This document shows positions 33,447-42,649 of a stretch of 64,000 bases of DNA, one piece after another (the first letter of the stretch is position 1; every line of letters starts with the position of its first letter). The notes below the pieces were generated by a model, which was given only the letters and a program-made list of their open reading frames with translations, made no database searches and was not told the origin of the DNA. The translations under genes were made by a program, and so were the position numbers. Location: positions 62,001-126,000 of the forward strand of contig NZ_JTDI01000003.1 of assembly GCF_000802225.1 (NCBI RefSeq), read 5' to 3'. Origin of the DNA: Novosphingobium malaysiense. Its GTDB lineage: Bacteria > Pseudomonadota > Alphaproteobacteria > Sphingomonadales > Sphingomonadaceae.

Positions 33447-34496
33447 ATGACCGGGAAGCGGTATCGTATTGCGCAATGGGGGACGGGCAATGTCGGGCGG
33501 CGGGCGCTGGCAGCCGTCATCGAACATCCGCTCATGGACCTTGTCGCCCTGCGTGTCTTCTCCGGCGACAAGGCCGGGGTGGATGCGGGTGAGCTTTGCA
33601 ACAAGGCGCCGACGGGGGTAGTCGCCGATCTCCATGCGGAGACAGTGATCGCTGCCCGGCCGGACTGCGTGATCTATTTGCCGAATCAGGCGGATATCCC
33701 GGACATGTGCCGTTTGCTGGAAGCGGGGATCAATATCGCCACGGCTTGCGTGGGCTTCAATCACCGCGACTCTCTGGAACCTGCCGATCGGGCTCGACTC
33801 GAGGCGGCATGTGCGAAAGGCGGGGCATCGCTCTATGCCACCGGGTCGAGCCCTGGCTGGATCACCGAACTCGTGCCATTCGCCTTGCTCAACATGCAGC
33901 GCCGGCTCGATCGGTTCATCATTACCGACTACGCCGACATGGCCTCACGCGATTCGCCGGACATGCTGGTCAATCGGTTGGGTTTCGGAACCGATCCGGC
34001 CACGCGCCCGACTGGCCGTCCTCTCGGCACCGCCACCAGCACTCCGCCGACATTTCGCGCGCTCGCCAGTGCGATCGGCCTGCCGCTCGACGACGTGACG
34101 ACGACGATCGAATATGCCGTGGCCCGCAAGCCTGCAAAGATTGCCATAGGCACCATAGAGGCGGGGACGATCGGCGCTATCCGAATGGCGGTGAAAGGGT
34201 GGCACCGGAAAGAGGAAATCCTCACCCGCTATTCGCTGTGGTACGTTACCCGCGAGACCGAGCCGCAGTGGGAATACCGGGATTCCGGCTGGCGCGTCCA
34301 GGTGAAGGGGGATACCTCGCTCGATATCTCGGTAGGCTTCGATGTCACGCCAGAGGACTACCCGGCCTATTCGCCAGGGCTTACGGCCCATCCCGTGATC
34401 AATGCCGTGCCCTATGTCTGCGATGCCGCACCTGGAATACTGGAGACGGCAGATCTGCCGATGCTGGTGCCGGACCTCTCGCGAACGAGCGGCTAG
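33447..34496 (+). CDS. Dihydrodipicolinate reductase-like NAD(P) oxidoreductase
   Basis: The 349-residue protein has a Rossmann start, YRIAQWGTGNVGRRALAAVIEHPLMDLVALRVFS. It continues with VIYLPNQADIPDMCRLLEAGINIATACVGF and GSSPGWITELVPFALLNMQRRLDRF. This is the DapB-like/2,4-diaminopentanoate dehydrogenase-like group, which oxidises amines or reduces imines, distinct from true DapB. GGGAGAGGACC directly precedes ATG 33447. It converges with the enoyl-CoA hydratase gene, sharing 4 bases (34493-34496). The substrate is unknown. Confidence 0.8.
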   Translation: MTGKRYRIAQWGTGNVGRRALAAVIEHPLMDLVALRVFSGDKAGVDAGELCNKAPTGVVADLHAETVIAARPDCVIYLPNQADIPDMCRLLEAGINIATACVGFNHRDSLEPADRARLEAACAKGGASLYATGSSPGWITELVPFALLNMQRRLDRFIITDYADMASRDSPDMLVNRLGFGTDPATRPTGRPLGTATSTPPTFRALASAIGLPLDDVTTTIEYAVARKPAKIAIGTIEAGTIGAIRMAVKGWHRKEEILTRYSLWYVTRETEPQWEYRDSGWRVQVKGDTSLDISVGFDVTPEDYPAYSPGLTAHPVINAVPYVCDAAPGILETADLPMLVPDLSRTSG

Positions 34497-35275
34497 CGTG
34501 CCTTCCAGACGGGAGGGCGCTTTTCGATAAAGGCTCGGATGCCTTCCCAGCCATCGTCGGAATTGATCCAGCGGCGGAAGGCCGGATGGTCCTCCTGTCC
34601 GGCCATGGCGGCCGCCAGTCCGGGTTGATCGATGCTCCATTCGGCGATTGCCTTGGTGGCTCTGACGGCGAGCGGAGCATTGGCGAGTATCTGGGAGCAG
34701 ATCGCCTCGACTTCTGCTTCCAGGCTCTCGGGAGCCACCATCCTGCTCACAACGCCCATGGCCAGGGCCTCCTCGGCCTCGATGGACTCCCCGGTGAGGA
34801 GCGGCAACATCGCCCGCTTCATGCCCACCTGGCGCACGAGCCGATGGATGCCGCCTGCCAGCGCGATCATGCCCCGTCGTGGTTCGGGCAGTCCGAAACG
34901 CGCACGGCTGGAGGCAATGATGAGATCGCACGCCAGCGCGAGTTCGAAGCCTCCGCCCAGGCAAAGCCCGTCGACGACGGCGATTACCGGCTTGTCCAGA
35001 TCGTAGCGTTCGGCCAAGCCGGCATAGCCCGTCTCCGCATAGGGAAGCCCGCGTTCGGGATCGAAAGCGGCCAGATCGCTGCCGACGCAGAATGCGCGCT
35101 CGCTGGCGCTGCGCAGGATGCATATGTGCAGGGTCGAATCAGCGGCGAACTTTTCGAAAGCCTCGTGCATGGCGGCATGCATTTCTGCGGTCACGGCGTT
35201 CAGCTTGGCCGGCCGGTTCAGCGTTATCGTGAATACCCCGCCATGCGCTTCCACCAGCACGTCTTGTGCGGCCAT
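34493..35275 (-). CDS. Enoyl-CoA hydratase/isomerase family protein
   Basis: The 260-residue crotonase-fold protein has ITLNRPAKLNAVTAEMHAAM, the oxyanion-hole segments AFCVGSDLAAF and VDGLCLGGGFELALACDLIIAS, and FGLPEPRRGMIALAGG, where a Glu resembles the catalytic position. The C-terminal helix ENDs in KRPPVWKAR, as in many hydratases. It probably acts in beta-oxidation of an acyl-CoA made by the neighbouring block. The stop overlaps the DHDPR-like gene stop. The start is ATG 35275. Confidence 0.9.
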   Translation of the reverse strand: MAAQDVLVEAHGGVFTITLNRPAKLNAVTAEMHAAMHEAFEKFAADSTLHICILRSASERAFCVGSDLAAFDPERGLPYAETGYAGLAERYDLDKPVIAVVDGLCLGGGFELALACDLIIASSRARFGLPEPRRGMIALAGGIHRLVRQVGMKRAMLPLLTGESIEAEEALAMGVVSRMVAPESLEAEVEAICSQILANAPLAVRATKAIAEWSIDQPGLAAAMAGQEDHPAFRRWINSDDGWEGIRAFIEKRPPVWKAR

Positions 35276-35420
35276 CCCCTTTTCCCCCGAATCTTGTTTG
35301 ACACTTGTCTAATCCCGCCGGGGGTGCCTGCGCAATCCCGCAGACCTGCCGGCCAATCGTCACAGCGATCGGAAGGCGGATTTGTCTGCGGCATTCCAGT
35401 CTGACAGCGAGAGAAGGGCG

Positions 35421-36683
35421 TCAGCCCAGCGCCTTTTCCTTTTCGGCATAAAGCCGTTCGAGTTCGGCGCGGCTCTTCTTTTCGGCCGCGGTCTTGAGCT
35501 GGCCGCAGGCGGCATCGATGTCGCGGCCGCGCGGGGTGCGCACCGGGGCGGAAATGCCCGCCTCGAAGACGATGTTGGAGAAGGACTTGATCCGCTCGGG
35601 GGTCGAGCAGTCGTAGGCGGCGCCCGGCCAGGGGTTGAACGGGATCAGGTTGACCTTGGCCGGCAGCTTGTAGTGCTTGATCAGTCGGACCAGTTCGTGG
35701 GCGTCTTCGTCGCTGTCGTTCTTGTCCTTCAGCATCACATACTCGAAGGTGATGCGCCGGGCATTGCTGGCGCCCTTGTAGTCGGCACAAGCCTGCAGCA
35801 GTTCCTCGATGCCGTACTTCTTGTTGATCGGCACGATCTCGTCGCGCACGTCCTTGGTCACGGCATGGAGCGAAACCGCGAGGTTGACGCCGATTTCCTC
35901 GGCGCAGCGTTCCATCTGCGGAACCACGCCCGACGTGGAGAGGGTAATGCGGCGCTTCGACAGGGCAAGGCCGTCGCCGTCCATCACCAGCTTGAGCGCA
36001 TCGCGCACATTGTCGAAATTGTAGAGCGGCTCGCCCATGCCCATCATCACGATATTGGTGAGCAGTCGCCCGTCGGCGGAGTAGCCGCCGTCCTCATCGA
36101 CCAGGTCATCGTCCAGCGCGGCAAGGTCCGCCTGACCGGACTTGGGCCACTCGCCCAGAGAGTCGCGTGCCAGCATGACCTGGCCGACGATTTCGCCTGC
36201 GGTCAGGTTGCGCACCAGGCGCATGGTGCCGGTGTGGCAGAAACGGCAGTTGAGCGTGCAGCCCACCTGAGAGGAAACGCAAAGCGTACCCCGGTCCGCA
36301 TCGGGGATGAAGACCATCTCGAAGTCATGCCCGTCCGCCGTGCGCAGCAGCCACTTCCGGGTGCCGTCGGTGGAATGCTGGGCCTCGACGATCTCCGGGC
36401 GGCCGATCACGAAGCGCTCTGCAAGCCAGGGGCGCATGGTCTTGGCGATGTCGGTCATCGCTGCGAAATCGGTGACGCCGCGATGATAGAGCCAGTGGAA
36501 CACTTGCTTGGCGCGCAGCTTGGCGGCCTTGGTATCGAGTCCGGCTACTTCGAACAGTTCGGCAATGCGCTTCTTGGGCAGACCGATAAGGTCGACGCGG
36601 CCATCCTCGCGCGGGGTTACGTCGCGCGGGACGGGCACGGGGTCGATGTGCCCCGGGATCTGCATGAGTTTCGTGTCTGACAT
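35421..36683 (-). CDS. rlmN: Dual-specificity 23S rRNA/tRNA (adenine-C2) methyltransferase
   Basis: The 420-residue radical SAM enzyme methylates A2503 in 23S rRNA and A37 in some tRNAs. The [4Fe-4S] site is C142-x3-C146-x2-C149 in [29 protein letters not shown] is the RlmN-family MGMGEPL motif, and AACGQLKT near the end holds the methyl-carrying Cys. An in-frame ATG upstream at 36821 would add 46 residues without family likeness, so ATG 36683 is used. It diverges from the OmpA-like gene. Confidence 0.96.
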   Translation of the reverse strand: MSDTKLMQIPGHIDPVPVPRDVTPREDGRVDLIGLPKKRIAELFEVAGLDTKAAKLRAKQVFHWLYHRGVTDFAAMTDIAKTMRPWLAERFVIGRPEIVEAQHSTDGTRKWLLRTADGHDFEMVFIPDADRGTLCVSSQVGCTLNCRFCHTGTMRLVRNLTAGEIVGQVMLARDSLGEWPKSGQADLAALDDDLVDEDGGYSADGRLLTNIVMMGMGEPLYNFDNVRDALKLVMDGDGLALSKRRITLSTSGVVPQMERCAEEIGVNLAVSLHAVTKDVRDEIVPINKKYGIEELLQACADYKGASNARRITFEYVMLKDKNDSDEDAHELVRLIKHYKLPAKVNLIPFNPWPGAAYDCSTPERIKSFSNIVFEAGISAPVRTPRGRDIDAACGQLKTAAEKKSRAELERLYAEKEKALG

Positions 36684-36943
36684 GATTGGCGGCCATATAG
36701 TGCAAGCCGGGCCATTTCGGAAGGGCGCACGATTGTTACGCGCGATGCGGGTATGCGCGAACGCCGGTTCGGGCCTTTCCGTTCCGACGATCCGGCGCTG
36801 CCAGAACGCGTTCCATCGCATGAGTGTGGCAGAAAAACATCAATAATTTCGTTGTGTTAGGTTAATGAAACTCCATTCGATCTTCGCGCATTCCACCGGT
36901 CCAAGCGGGCCTCGCCCGCCTATGGAGAAGATTGGAGTAAATC

Positions 36944-37612
36944 ATGAAGAAGATCCTTGTCAGTCTCGCCGCCGGTAGCGCTCTTGCTGCAGTTCCGGCC
37001 ATGGCACAGGATGCCGGCCCGGCTCAGTCGTTCGACGGCTTTCACGTTGAGGGCCTTGCCGGTTACGACATCACCAAGGCCGGCAGCAGTGTCGACGACG
37101 ATGCCAACGTCGATAACGACCAGTCGATCGACGGCGCCCTGTTCGGCGTCGGCGCCGGGTACGACTATCGGATGGGCAACGTCGTCATCGGCCCCGAAGC
37201 CGAAGTGACCTGGTCGACCGCCAAGACCGAATTCACCAATGGCGATTTCGAGGGTTTCGGCATCGGTAACGTGAAGACCAACCGTGACCTCTATGTCGGT
37301 GCGCGGCTGGGCTACGTGGTGACGCCGCGGACCATGGTTTACGCGAAGGGCGGCTATACCAACGCCAAGTTCGACGTGCGCAACGGCGACGGGACGGTTG
37401 AGACCAATACCGATATCGATGCCGACGGCTGGCGCATCGGCGCCGGCGTGGAGCAGGCGGTCAGCAACAACGTCTTTGCCAAACTCGAATACCGCTATTC
37501 GAACTACGAGAAGGGCGAACTGGACTACACGGGCGACATTCCCGACGGCCAGCGCTTCGACCTCGATCTCGACCGGCACCAGATCGTGGCGGGCGTCGGC
37601 GTCCGGTTCTGA
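36944..37612 (+). CDS. Outer membrane beta-barrel protein (OmpA/porin-like)
   Basis: The 222-residue protein has signal peptide MKKILVSLAAGSALAAVPAMAQ and then amphipathic strands typical of an 8-stranded outer-membrane barrel: FHVEGLAGYDITKAG, LFGVGAGYDYRMGNVVIGPEAEV, LYVGARLGYVVTPRTMVYAKGGY and a final IVAGVGVRF ending in Phe. Asp-rich loops may bind cations. GGAG lies upstream of ATG 36944. A terminator follows at 37642. The exact role is unknown; many relatives are abundant structural or adhesion barrels. Confidence 0.88.
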   Translation: MKKILVSLAAGSALAAVPAMAQDAGPAQSFDGFHVEGLAGYDITKAGSSVDDDANVDNDQSIDGALFGVGAGYDYRMGNVVIGPEAEVTWSTAKTEFTNGDFEGFGIGNVKTNRDLYVGARLGYVVTPRTMVYAKGGYTNAKFDVRNGDGTVETNTDIDADGWRIGAGVEQAVSNNVFAKLEYRYSNYEKGELDYTGDIPDGQRFDLDLDRHQIVAGVGVRF

Positions 37613-37641
37613 TCGACCTCATACATACCGGAACAAGCGAA

Positions 37642-37669
37642 GGGCGGGGCCGCAAGGCCTCGCCCTTTT
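37642..37669 (+). terminator. Intrinsic terminator after outer membrane barrel gene
   Basis: GGGCGGGGCC (37642-37651) and GGCCTCGCCC (37656-37665) form a 10-base stem with one G-T pair and a GCAA tetraloop, followed by TTTTCGTTTC. Confidence 0.85.
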
Positions 37670-37673
37670 CGTT

Positions 37674-38177
37674 TCAGCGCAGTCGGGCGCAGCCGATGGC
37701 AGCAGCGTCCATGGCCGACGCCGCGCCCGCCAGTTGCCAGGTGTTGGAGAACCGGCGGCCTTTGGTATCGCGCGAATAGACGGTCAAGCGGGTGGCCGAG
37801 CGCATGGCCGCGACGATGGCGGCGTTGTCGCTATCCCCCTTGGGCCAGGCATCGCCGCCACCGCCGGTCAGCTCGATGCGTTCGCCGCCGATCCGCAGGA
37901 CGATGGGCGCGCCGTCCGCCATCTTGCGCGAGAGGCGGAAGTGCACCTGATTGCGCGCGGAGCGCTTCGGCCACGTGCCGATGGCGGCATAGGGCTGGTA
38001 GTCGCGTTGCAGAGTGCTCGGCTCGGCCATGGCAATGGCATAGCACCGCGGCACAAGCGGATCGCGAAAGGCGCCCCAGTCGCCGTATAGGCCGAGGCTG
38101 TCGCGGGCCTGGGCCACGCCTGAAAAGGCGGCGGCGCCACAGATGATTGCAATCACACGAGCGAAAGGACCGGGCAT
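37674..38177 (-). CDS. Exported hypothetical protein, possibly IalB-like
   Basis: The 167-residue product has a signal peptide (MPGPFARVIAIICGAAAFSGVAQA). The mature part starts DSLGLYGDWGAFRDPLVPRCYAIAMAE and has a Cys near the beginning and another near the end (IGCARLR). WGAFRDP...CYAI with SRKMADGAPIVLRIGGE recalls invasion-associated-locus-B-like periplasmic proteins, but the match is loose. The frame is clearly coding given the signal peptide and regular codon use. It probably starts at the ATG at 38177. Function unknown. Confidence 0.65.
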   Translation of the reverse strand: MPGPFARVIAIICGAAAFSGVAQARDSLGLYGDWGAFRDPLVPRCYAIAMAEPSTLQRDYQPYAAIGTWPKRSARNQVHFRLSRKMADGAPIVLRIGGERIELTGGGGDAWPKGDSDNAAIVAAMRSATRLTVYSRDTKGRRFSNTWQLAGAASAMDAAAIGCARLR

Positions 38178-38233
38178 GGCCGGTCTATAGGCGGACCATG
38201 CCCCTTATGGGAAGCGCGAGCGAAGCCAGCTTG

Positions 38234-39214
38234 TCAGGCGATCTCGCGTTCGACTTCACCGACCTTCTTGCCGTCCTCGAAGTAGCCGAGACCATAGTCG
38301 CCCTTGATCGTCGTACGCAGGGTCTGGCGTTCGTACTTGGCGTCGCAGCCTTCGACGGCATGGAGCATCCGGTGGTTGTCCCAGATCACCATGTCGGTGG
38401 GCTTCCACTCGTGCCAGTAGGCGCTGGTGCCTTGCCCGAGACGGTTGATCTCATGGGCGACGTCGTCGAGCAGGCGATCGCCTTCAGGATCCTCGTGGCC
38501 TTCAAGACCGACCGCCATCCACGGGCCATAATGCATCACCTTTTCGCCGGTTTCCCGCGTCCATATCGCGGGATGCATCGCGCGCGGAAACTTGGCCGCT
38601 TCCTTGAGCAGCTGCGGCGTCGTCGAATGCTCGGTGAGGGGCGTGAAGTTGACGCCGAACTTCATGCGAGAAAGGCGGGTGTCGAGCGTGTAGATGATGT
38701 TCTTGCCCTCGAGTGCATCGCGCAGTTCCCGGGGGAACTGGCGATAAAGCTCGATGCCGTCCATGAAGCCTGTCCGGCCGCCGACAGGCGCATTGATCGG
38801 GGCACGCAGCACGCCGGCATAGTTGAGTTCGTCGTTGTAGCAATGATCGAAGTGCCACGGCGAGTAGCGGGCGATCACTTCGCCATTCATCTCGACGAGG
38901 CCTTCGCCCTTGGCGACATCGTCGCTGGGCACGTAATGCATGTCGATGACGCCCTCGGCATGGTCGCCGGTTTCCTCGTCGCGCGGGGTGGTCGTGGTCG
39001 GATGGTCCTTGAGCGGGCCGAAGACCTTGCTGAGTTCCACCTGCATCCGTGCCGTCGGTTCCATGTCGCGGAAAACGATCAGGCCGCGTTGCACAAACAG
39101 GTCGCGCAACTGTTTGCGGACCGACTCGTCGGTCAGCGCTTCGCGGTCCAGACCCTCGACAACCGAGCCGAAGCTGAGGTTTTCGTCCAGATCCCTTACG
39201 GTAAATCCTGCCAT
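38234..39214 (-). CDS. TauD/TfdA-type Fe(II)/2-oxoglutarate dioxygenase
   Basis: The 326-residue protein has the facial-triad residues H121 and D123 in PWHFDHCYND, the distal His H285 in NHRMLHAVEG, and R300 in RQTLRTTIKG for 2-oxoglutarate. VVEGLD and LIVFRDMEP are typical of the TauD/TfdA fold. It probably hydroxylates an organic acid, with decarboxylation of 2-oxoglutarate. ATG 39214 matches the family start; in-frame ATGs at 39223 and 39232 are alternatives. It is divergent from sthA across about 240 bases. Substrate not assignable. Confidence 0.88.
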   Translation of the reverse strand: MAGFTVRDLDENLSFGSVVEGLDREALTDESVRKQLRDLFVQRGLIVFRDMEPTARMQVELSKVFGPLKDHPTTTTPRDEETGDHAEGVIDMHYVPSDDVAKGEGLVEMNGEVIARYSPWHFDHCYNDELNYAGVLRAPINAPVGGRTGFMDGIELYRQFPRELRDALEGKNIIYTLDTRLSRMKFGVNFTPLTEHSTTPQLLKEAAKFPRAMHPAIWTRETGEKVMHYGPWMAVGLEGHEDPEGDRLLDDVAHEINRLGQGTSAYWHEWKPTDMVIWDNHRMLHAVEGCDAKYERQTLRTTIKGDYGLGYFEDGKKVGEVEREIA

Positions 39215-39451
39215 TTCAAACATCCCGTCCATAGTGCGGATGGCTCCTGCCGACACGTGCGGCGGTCCAGCCTGCGGTCAATACTAAGCACGCTCAGCAT
39301 ATTGCCATGCTTGCCGAGCCCCGGCCAAGAGAAAAATTTGGAACGCAGGCATATCCTTGTTGCGTTGCAGCGCGGCACGCCGCACACTCGATGCGCTTGC
39401 GGAGGAGAGGGACCGACCGGCCGAAGGCGGGTCAGGCTTCCGGAGGCAGAC

Positions 39452-40846
39452 ATGGCGGGGCGTTACGAGTTCGTCGTTATCGGCAGCGGGCCTTCGGGTC
39501 GGCGCGCGGCCATTCAGGCTGCGAAACTGGGCAAGTCCGTCCTCGTGATCGAGGGGCGGATGAAAGTGGGCGGGGTGTCGGTGCACACGGGCACGATCCC
39601 CTCAAAGACGCTGCGCGAGACTGCGCTGAACCTGTCCGGCTGGCGCGAGCGCGGATTCTACGGCCGATCCTACCGGGTGAAGAAGGAGATCGGCAGTCAG
39701 GATCTGTCGATACGGCTGGGCAAGACGCTCGACTATGAAGTCGACGTGCTCGAGCACCAGTTCCTGCGCAACGGCGTTGCAACGATGGCGGGTTTCGCAC
39801 GCTTCCTCGATCCGAACCGGGTGGTAGTGACTTCGCCCGACAGGAGCGAACTGATCGTGGAGGGCGAACGCTTCCTGATCGCTGTGGGTACGGTGCCGTT
39901 CCATCCGGAGAACATCGACTTCACCGATCCCGACATCATGGACAGCGACCAGGTGGTCGACGTCCCGCGCCTGCCGCGTTCGCTCACGGTCGTCGGCGCG
40001 GGCGTGATCGGCATCGAATACGCCACGATCTTTTCGGCGCTGGATGTGGCGGTGACGGTGATCGAGCCGCGCAGCAGCTTTCTCGATTTCGTCGACCGCG
40101 AAATCATCGACGAATTCGTTCACCAACTGCGCGACCGCGGGGTGACCTTCCGCCTCGGAGTGCCGGTGGAGACGGTCGAACGGGGAAGCGACGGGCGGGT
40201 CGTGACCAAGCTCAAGGACGGCCGTGCCGTGCGCACCGAAATGCTGCTTTACTGCGCCGGACGCATGGGCGCCACGAGCGATCTGGGGTTGGAGAAATGC
40301 GGATTGACCACCGATGCGCGGGGACGGCTCTCGATCAATCCGGACACCTATCAGACGGACGTCGAACACATCTATGCCGCCGGCGACGTGATCGGTTTTC
40401 CGAGCCTGGCCTCCACGTCGATGGAGCAGGGGCGGATCGCCGCCTGCCATGCTTTCGGCCTGCCCTTGCCGCCAGCACCGGCGTTCTTCCCTTACGGCAT
40501 CTATGCGGTGCCCGAGATCTCGACCGTCGGCATGAGCGAGCAGGAGGTACGCGAACGGGGGATCAATTACGAGACCGGCATTGCCCGCTTCCGCGAGACC
40601 TCACGCGGGCATATCATGGGGCTGGAGCAGGGCCTGATGAAGATGATCTTCTCGAACAAGACCCGCCGCCTGCTGGGCGTTCACATCATCGGCGAGGGCG
40701 CGACCGAACTCATCCACATCGGGCAGGCGGTGCTTAACCTGAAAGGCACGATCGACTATTTCATCGAGAACACGTTCAACTACCCCACGCTGGCCGAGGC
40801 CTACAAGATCGCCGCCCTCGATGCCTGGAACCGCATGGCGCGGTGA
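39452..40846 (+). CDS. sthA: Soluble pyridine nucleotide transhydrogenase
   Basis: The 464-residue flavoprotein of the disulfide reductase family transfers hydride between NADPH and NAD. FAD site is FVVIGSGPSGRRAA, and the NAD site is VVGAGVIGIEYATIFSAL. Where lipoamide dehydrogenase has the redox pair GGTCLNVGCIPSK, this protein has GGVSVHTGTIPSK, lacking both cysteines, which is the SthA hallmark. The C-terminal FNYPTLAEAYKIAALDAWNR is the dimerisation region. CGGAGG lies upstream of ATG 39452. A much longer reading frame to the left is only antisense to the dioxygenase gene. Confidence 0.93.
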   Translation: MAGRYEFVVIGSGPSGRRAAIQAAKLGKSVLVIEGRMKVGGVSVHTGTIPSKTLRETALNLSGWRERGFYGRSYRVKKEIGSQDLSIRLGKTLDYEVDVLEHQFLRNGVATMAGFARFLDPNRVVVTSPDRSELIVEGERFLIAVGTVPFHPENIDFTDPDIMDSDQVVDVPRLPRSLTVVGAGVIGIEYATIFSALDVAVTVIEPRSSFLDFVDREIIDEFVHQLRDRGVTFRLGVPVETVERGSDGRVVTKLKDGRAVRTEMLLYCAGRMGATSDLGLEKCGLTTDARGRLSINPDTYQTDVEHIYAAGDVIGFPSLASTSMEQGRIAACHAFGLPLPPAPAFFPYGIYAVPEISTVGMSEQEVRERGINYETGIARFRETSRGHIMGLEQGLMKMIFSNKTRRLLGVHIIGEGATELIHIGQAVLNLKGTIDYFIENTFNYPTLAEAYKIAALDAWNRMAR

Positions 40847-40858
40847 AGCCCGGCCAAT

Positions 40859-41065
40859 CTAGTCCTGCTTCTTCTCGTCGCTGAGCCGGACCGCGGTTCG
40901 CAGGCGCTTCGCGGTGCTCAGGGCCTTTTCCTGCTCATCACTGGAGCAATCTGCCTCGACCACGTCTTCAAGCCGGTCGGCAGCTTTGTTGATCATGCTT
41001 TTGAGTGCCTGGTTCTCGGCCTGTGTGTTGCCCAGCGCATGCCGCAGTTCGCGTTCGGAAGACAT
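40859..41065 (-). CDS. Small conserved hypothetical, helical
   Basis: The 68-residue product MSSERELRHALGNTQAENQALKSMINKAADRLEDVVEA is charged and predicted to be mostly alpha-helical, with heptad-like spacing around residues 5-35 that could form a coiled coil. No signal peptide or membrane segment. It lies just after sthA in convergent orientation. I do not recognise the family. Coding is supported by amino acid composition and a clean start and stop, but expression is unproven. Confidence 0.5.
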   Translation of the reverse strand: MSSERELRHALGNTQAENQALKSMINKAADRLEDVVEADCSSDEQEKALSTAKRLRTAVRLSDEKKQD

Positions 41066-41083
41066 CGGAACCCCTCATCCTCG

Positions 41084-41114
41084 TGTGCCGCCAGCGTACT
41101 ACACCGGCGGCACA
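41084..41114 (-). terminator. Stem-loop downstream of Rieske oxygenase gene
   Basis: TGTGCCGCC (41084-41092) pairs with GGCGGCACA (41106-41114) around a 13-base loop, 47 bases after the Rieske gene stop on the minus strand and before the small gene. No T run follows, so it may be a factor-assisted terminator, an RNA processing site or an operator of the small gene. Confidence 0.4.
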
Positions 41115-41160
41115 ACGCAAAGGTGACGGCCGTTCGATCCTCCGTTTGCGGCCTCTACCG

Positions 41161-42540
41161 TCAGAGATCCTTGGGATCGCCCGTGCCCATGTAGCGGGCG
41201 AGGTTGCGGTGCAGGCTGATTACAGCACCTTCGGCCTTGGGGTTGGGCACGTTGCCGGCATAGCTGCCCATCTTCATGCCCTTCTGCACGGCCGCCATGT
41301 TGGAAAAGTCCTGCAGCAGCACGTGCGGGAAGTCCGCCGGATCGGCATATTGCCACTGGGTGTCGGCCTCTTCTCCTTCCGGGTAAAGCTCGTAGACCGC
41401 GACTTCGAAGATGCACTTGTCCGGATCGCATCCATAGGGCCGCGCCTGGTAGCAGAGCATGTTGTTCACCGCGTGCCCGATCTGCTGGTTAGGGAAGATC
41501 TGCCACGAGGTGCCGCTGGCCGCGACATGAGCGGGATCGACCTCGGGCCAGACCACGCCGCGTTCCGCATCGATCTTGCGCGAGGTTTCCAGCCAGTAGC
41601 GCAGCACTTCGGCCGCCGATGTGCCTTCCGGCAGGACTTCCGGCAGCGTCTGCGCCACATCCACCAGCGTCTTGGTGGTGTTGGTGTTGACGCCTTCCCA
41701 GGTGTACTTCTGCATCATCGCCGTCGTGGTGCGCGGATCACCCGCGCCGAGGCGCAGCTTGGATGCGTTTTCCTTTGGGCCTTCGCCGGTGTCGTAGCCG
41801 ATGTGGCTGTGCTTGCCCTGCGGGCGCCCCCAGCCGGTGAAGTCGCCGAACTCGGTGAATTCGGGGTGGGTGCCCGGGACGTGATAGGTCTCGTTGAAGG
41901 CCTCGAGCGCGACTTTCCAGTTGCAGTCGAACACCGTCCAGTTGCGCCAGCGCGGGCGCATGTTCTGGAGCTGGAAGGGATCGAGCATGGTCGCCGCCGG
42001 CTCCAGATAGTCGCGCAGCGGCTCGGCGTCGGGATCGAGGTTGATCCACACGAAGCCGCCCCAGGTGTCGATGTTCACTTCGCCCAGACGCGTCACGTCG
42101 TCGCAGAGCTTGGGGCCCCAGTCTTCCTTCGACTGGATATAGCTGGCCTTGCCGTCCAGCTCGAAAGTCCAGGCGTGGAAGCCGCAGACGAAGTTCATCC
42201 GCTTGCCGTGGGCATTGCGCTCGCCCTTGGGCGTGTCGACGAGGCGGCGGCCGCGGTGGGTGCAGACGTTGCGGTACGCCTTGATCTTGCCGTCCGCGCC
42301 GTTCGCGGCCTCGCCTTCGGCCACGCGCACGATCAGGACCGAGTCGTCGAGAATTTCGTAGGTGATGTAGCTGCCGACCTCGGGCAGGTCCTCCACGCGG
42401 CCTGCCTGAAGCCAGCACTTGCGCCACAGCTTGTCACGCTCGGCGCGGGCATAGTCTTCTGAAATATAGGCTTCTACCGGGATTACGACCGGTTCCGGGG
42501 TCGTTTCGGTGGTCGCTTCGACTTTGCTCAGTTCGTTCAT
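41161..42540 (-). CDS. Rieske non-heme iron oxygenase, alpha subunit
   Basis: The 459-residue oxygenase has the Rieske [2Fe-2S] site C93-x-H95 (VCTHRGRRL) and C119-x2-H122 (CGFHAWTF). The mononuclear iron site is in NWKVALEAFNETYHVPGTH, with H220 and H225. WGGFVWINLDPDAEPL is typical of ring-hydroxylating oxygenases. It probably attacks an aromatic or steroid ring; no beta subunit or reductase gene is adjacent, so it may be a homo-oligomer served by shared redox partners. GGGAG lies upstream of ATG 42540. Confidence 0.92.
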   Translation of the reverse strand: MNELSKVEATTETTPEPVVIPVEAYISEDYARAERDKLWRKCWLQAGRVEDLPEVGSYITYEILDDSVLIVRVAEGEAANGADGKIKAYRNVCTHRGRRLVDTPKGERNAHGKRMNFVCGFHAWTFELDGKASYIQSKEDWGPKLCDDVTRLGEVNIDTWGGFVWINLDPDAEPLRDYLEPAATMLDPFQLQNMRPRWRNWTVFDCNWKVALEAFNETYHVPGTHPEFTEFGDFTGWGRPQGKHSHIGYDTGEGPKENASKLRLGAGDPRTTTAMMQKYTWEGVNTNTTKTLVDVAQTLPEVLPEGTSAAEVLRYWLETSRKIDAERGVVWPEVDPAHVAASGTSWQIFPNQQIGHAVNNMLCYQARPYGCDPDKCIFEVAVYELYPEGEEADTQWQYADPADFPHVLLQDFSNMAAVQKGMKMGSYAGNVPNPKAEGAVISLHRNLARYMGTGDPKDL

Positions 42541-42649
42541 CGTTCCGCTCCCGTGCGATGTCGCAAAGTGCCACTAATCAACAGCACTGTTTACTAGAAG
42601 CGGTGTACTCCCGTGTCTGCGGACAGAACTTTGATCGAACGCAAAGCTG

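Noticed and set aside
33596-35404. 602-codon plus-strand frame across the DHDPR-like and enoyl-CoA hydratase genes
   Set aside because: Out of frame with the first gene and antisense to the second; no domain pattern.
38147-39451. Long leftward extension of the sthA frame (about 435 extra residues)
   Set aside because: It is antisense to the TauD-type dioxygenase gene, has no family likeness, and the true SthA start has CGGAGG and the conserved FAD motif directly after it.
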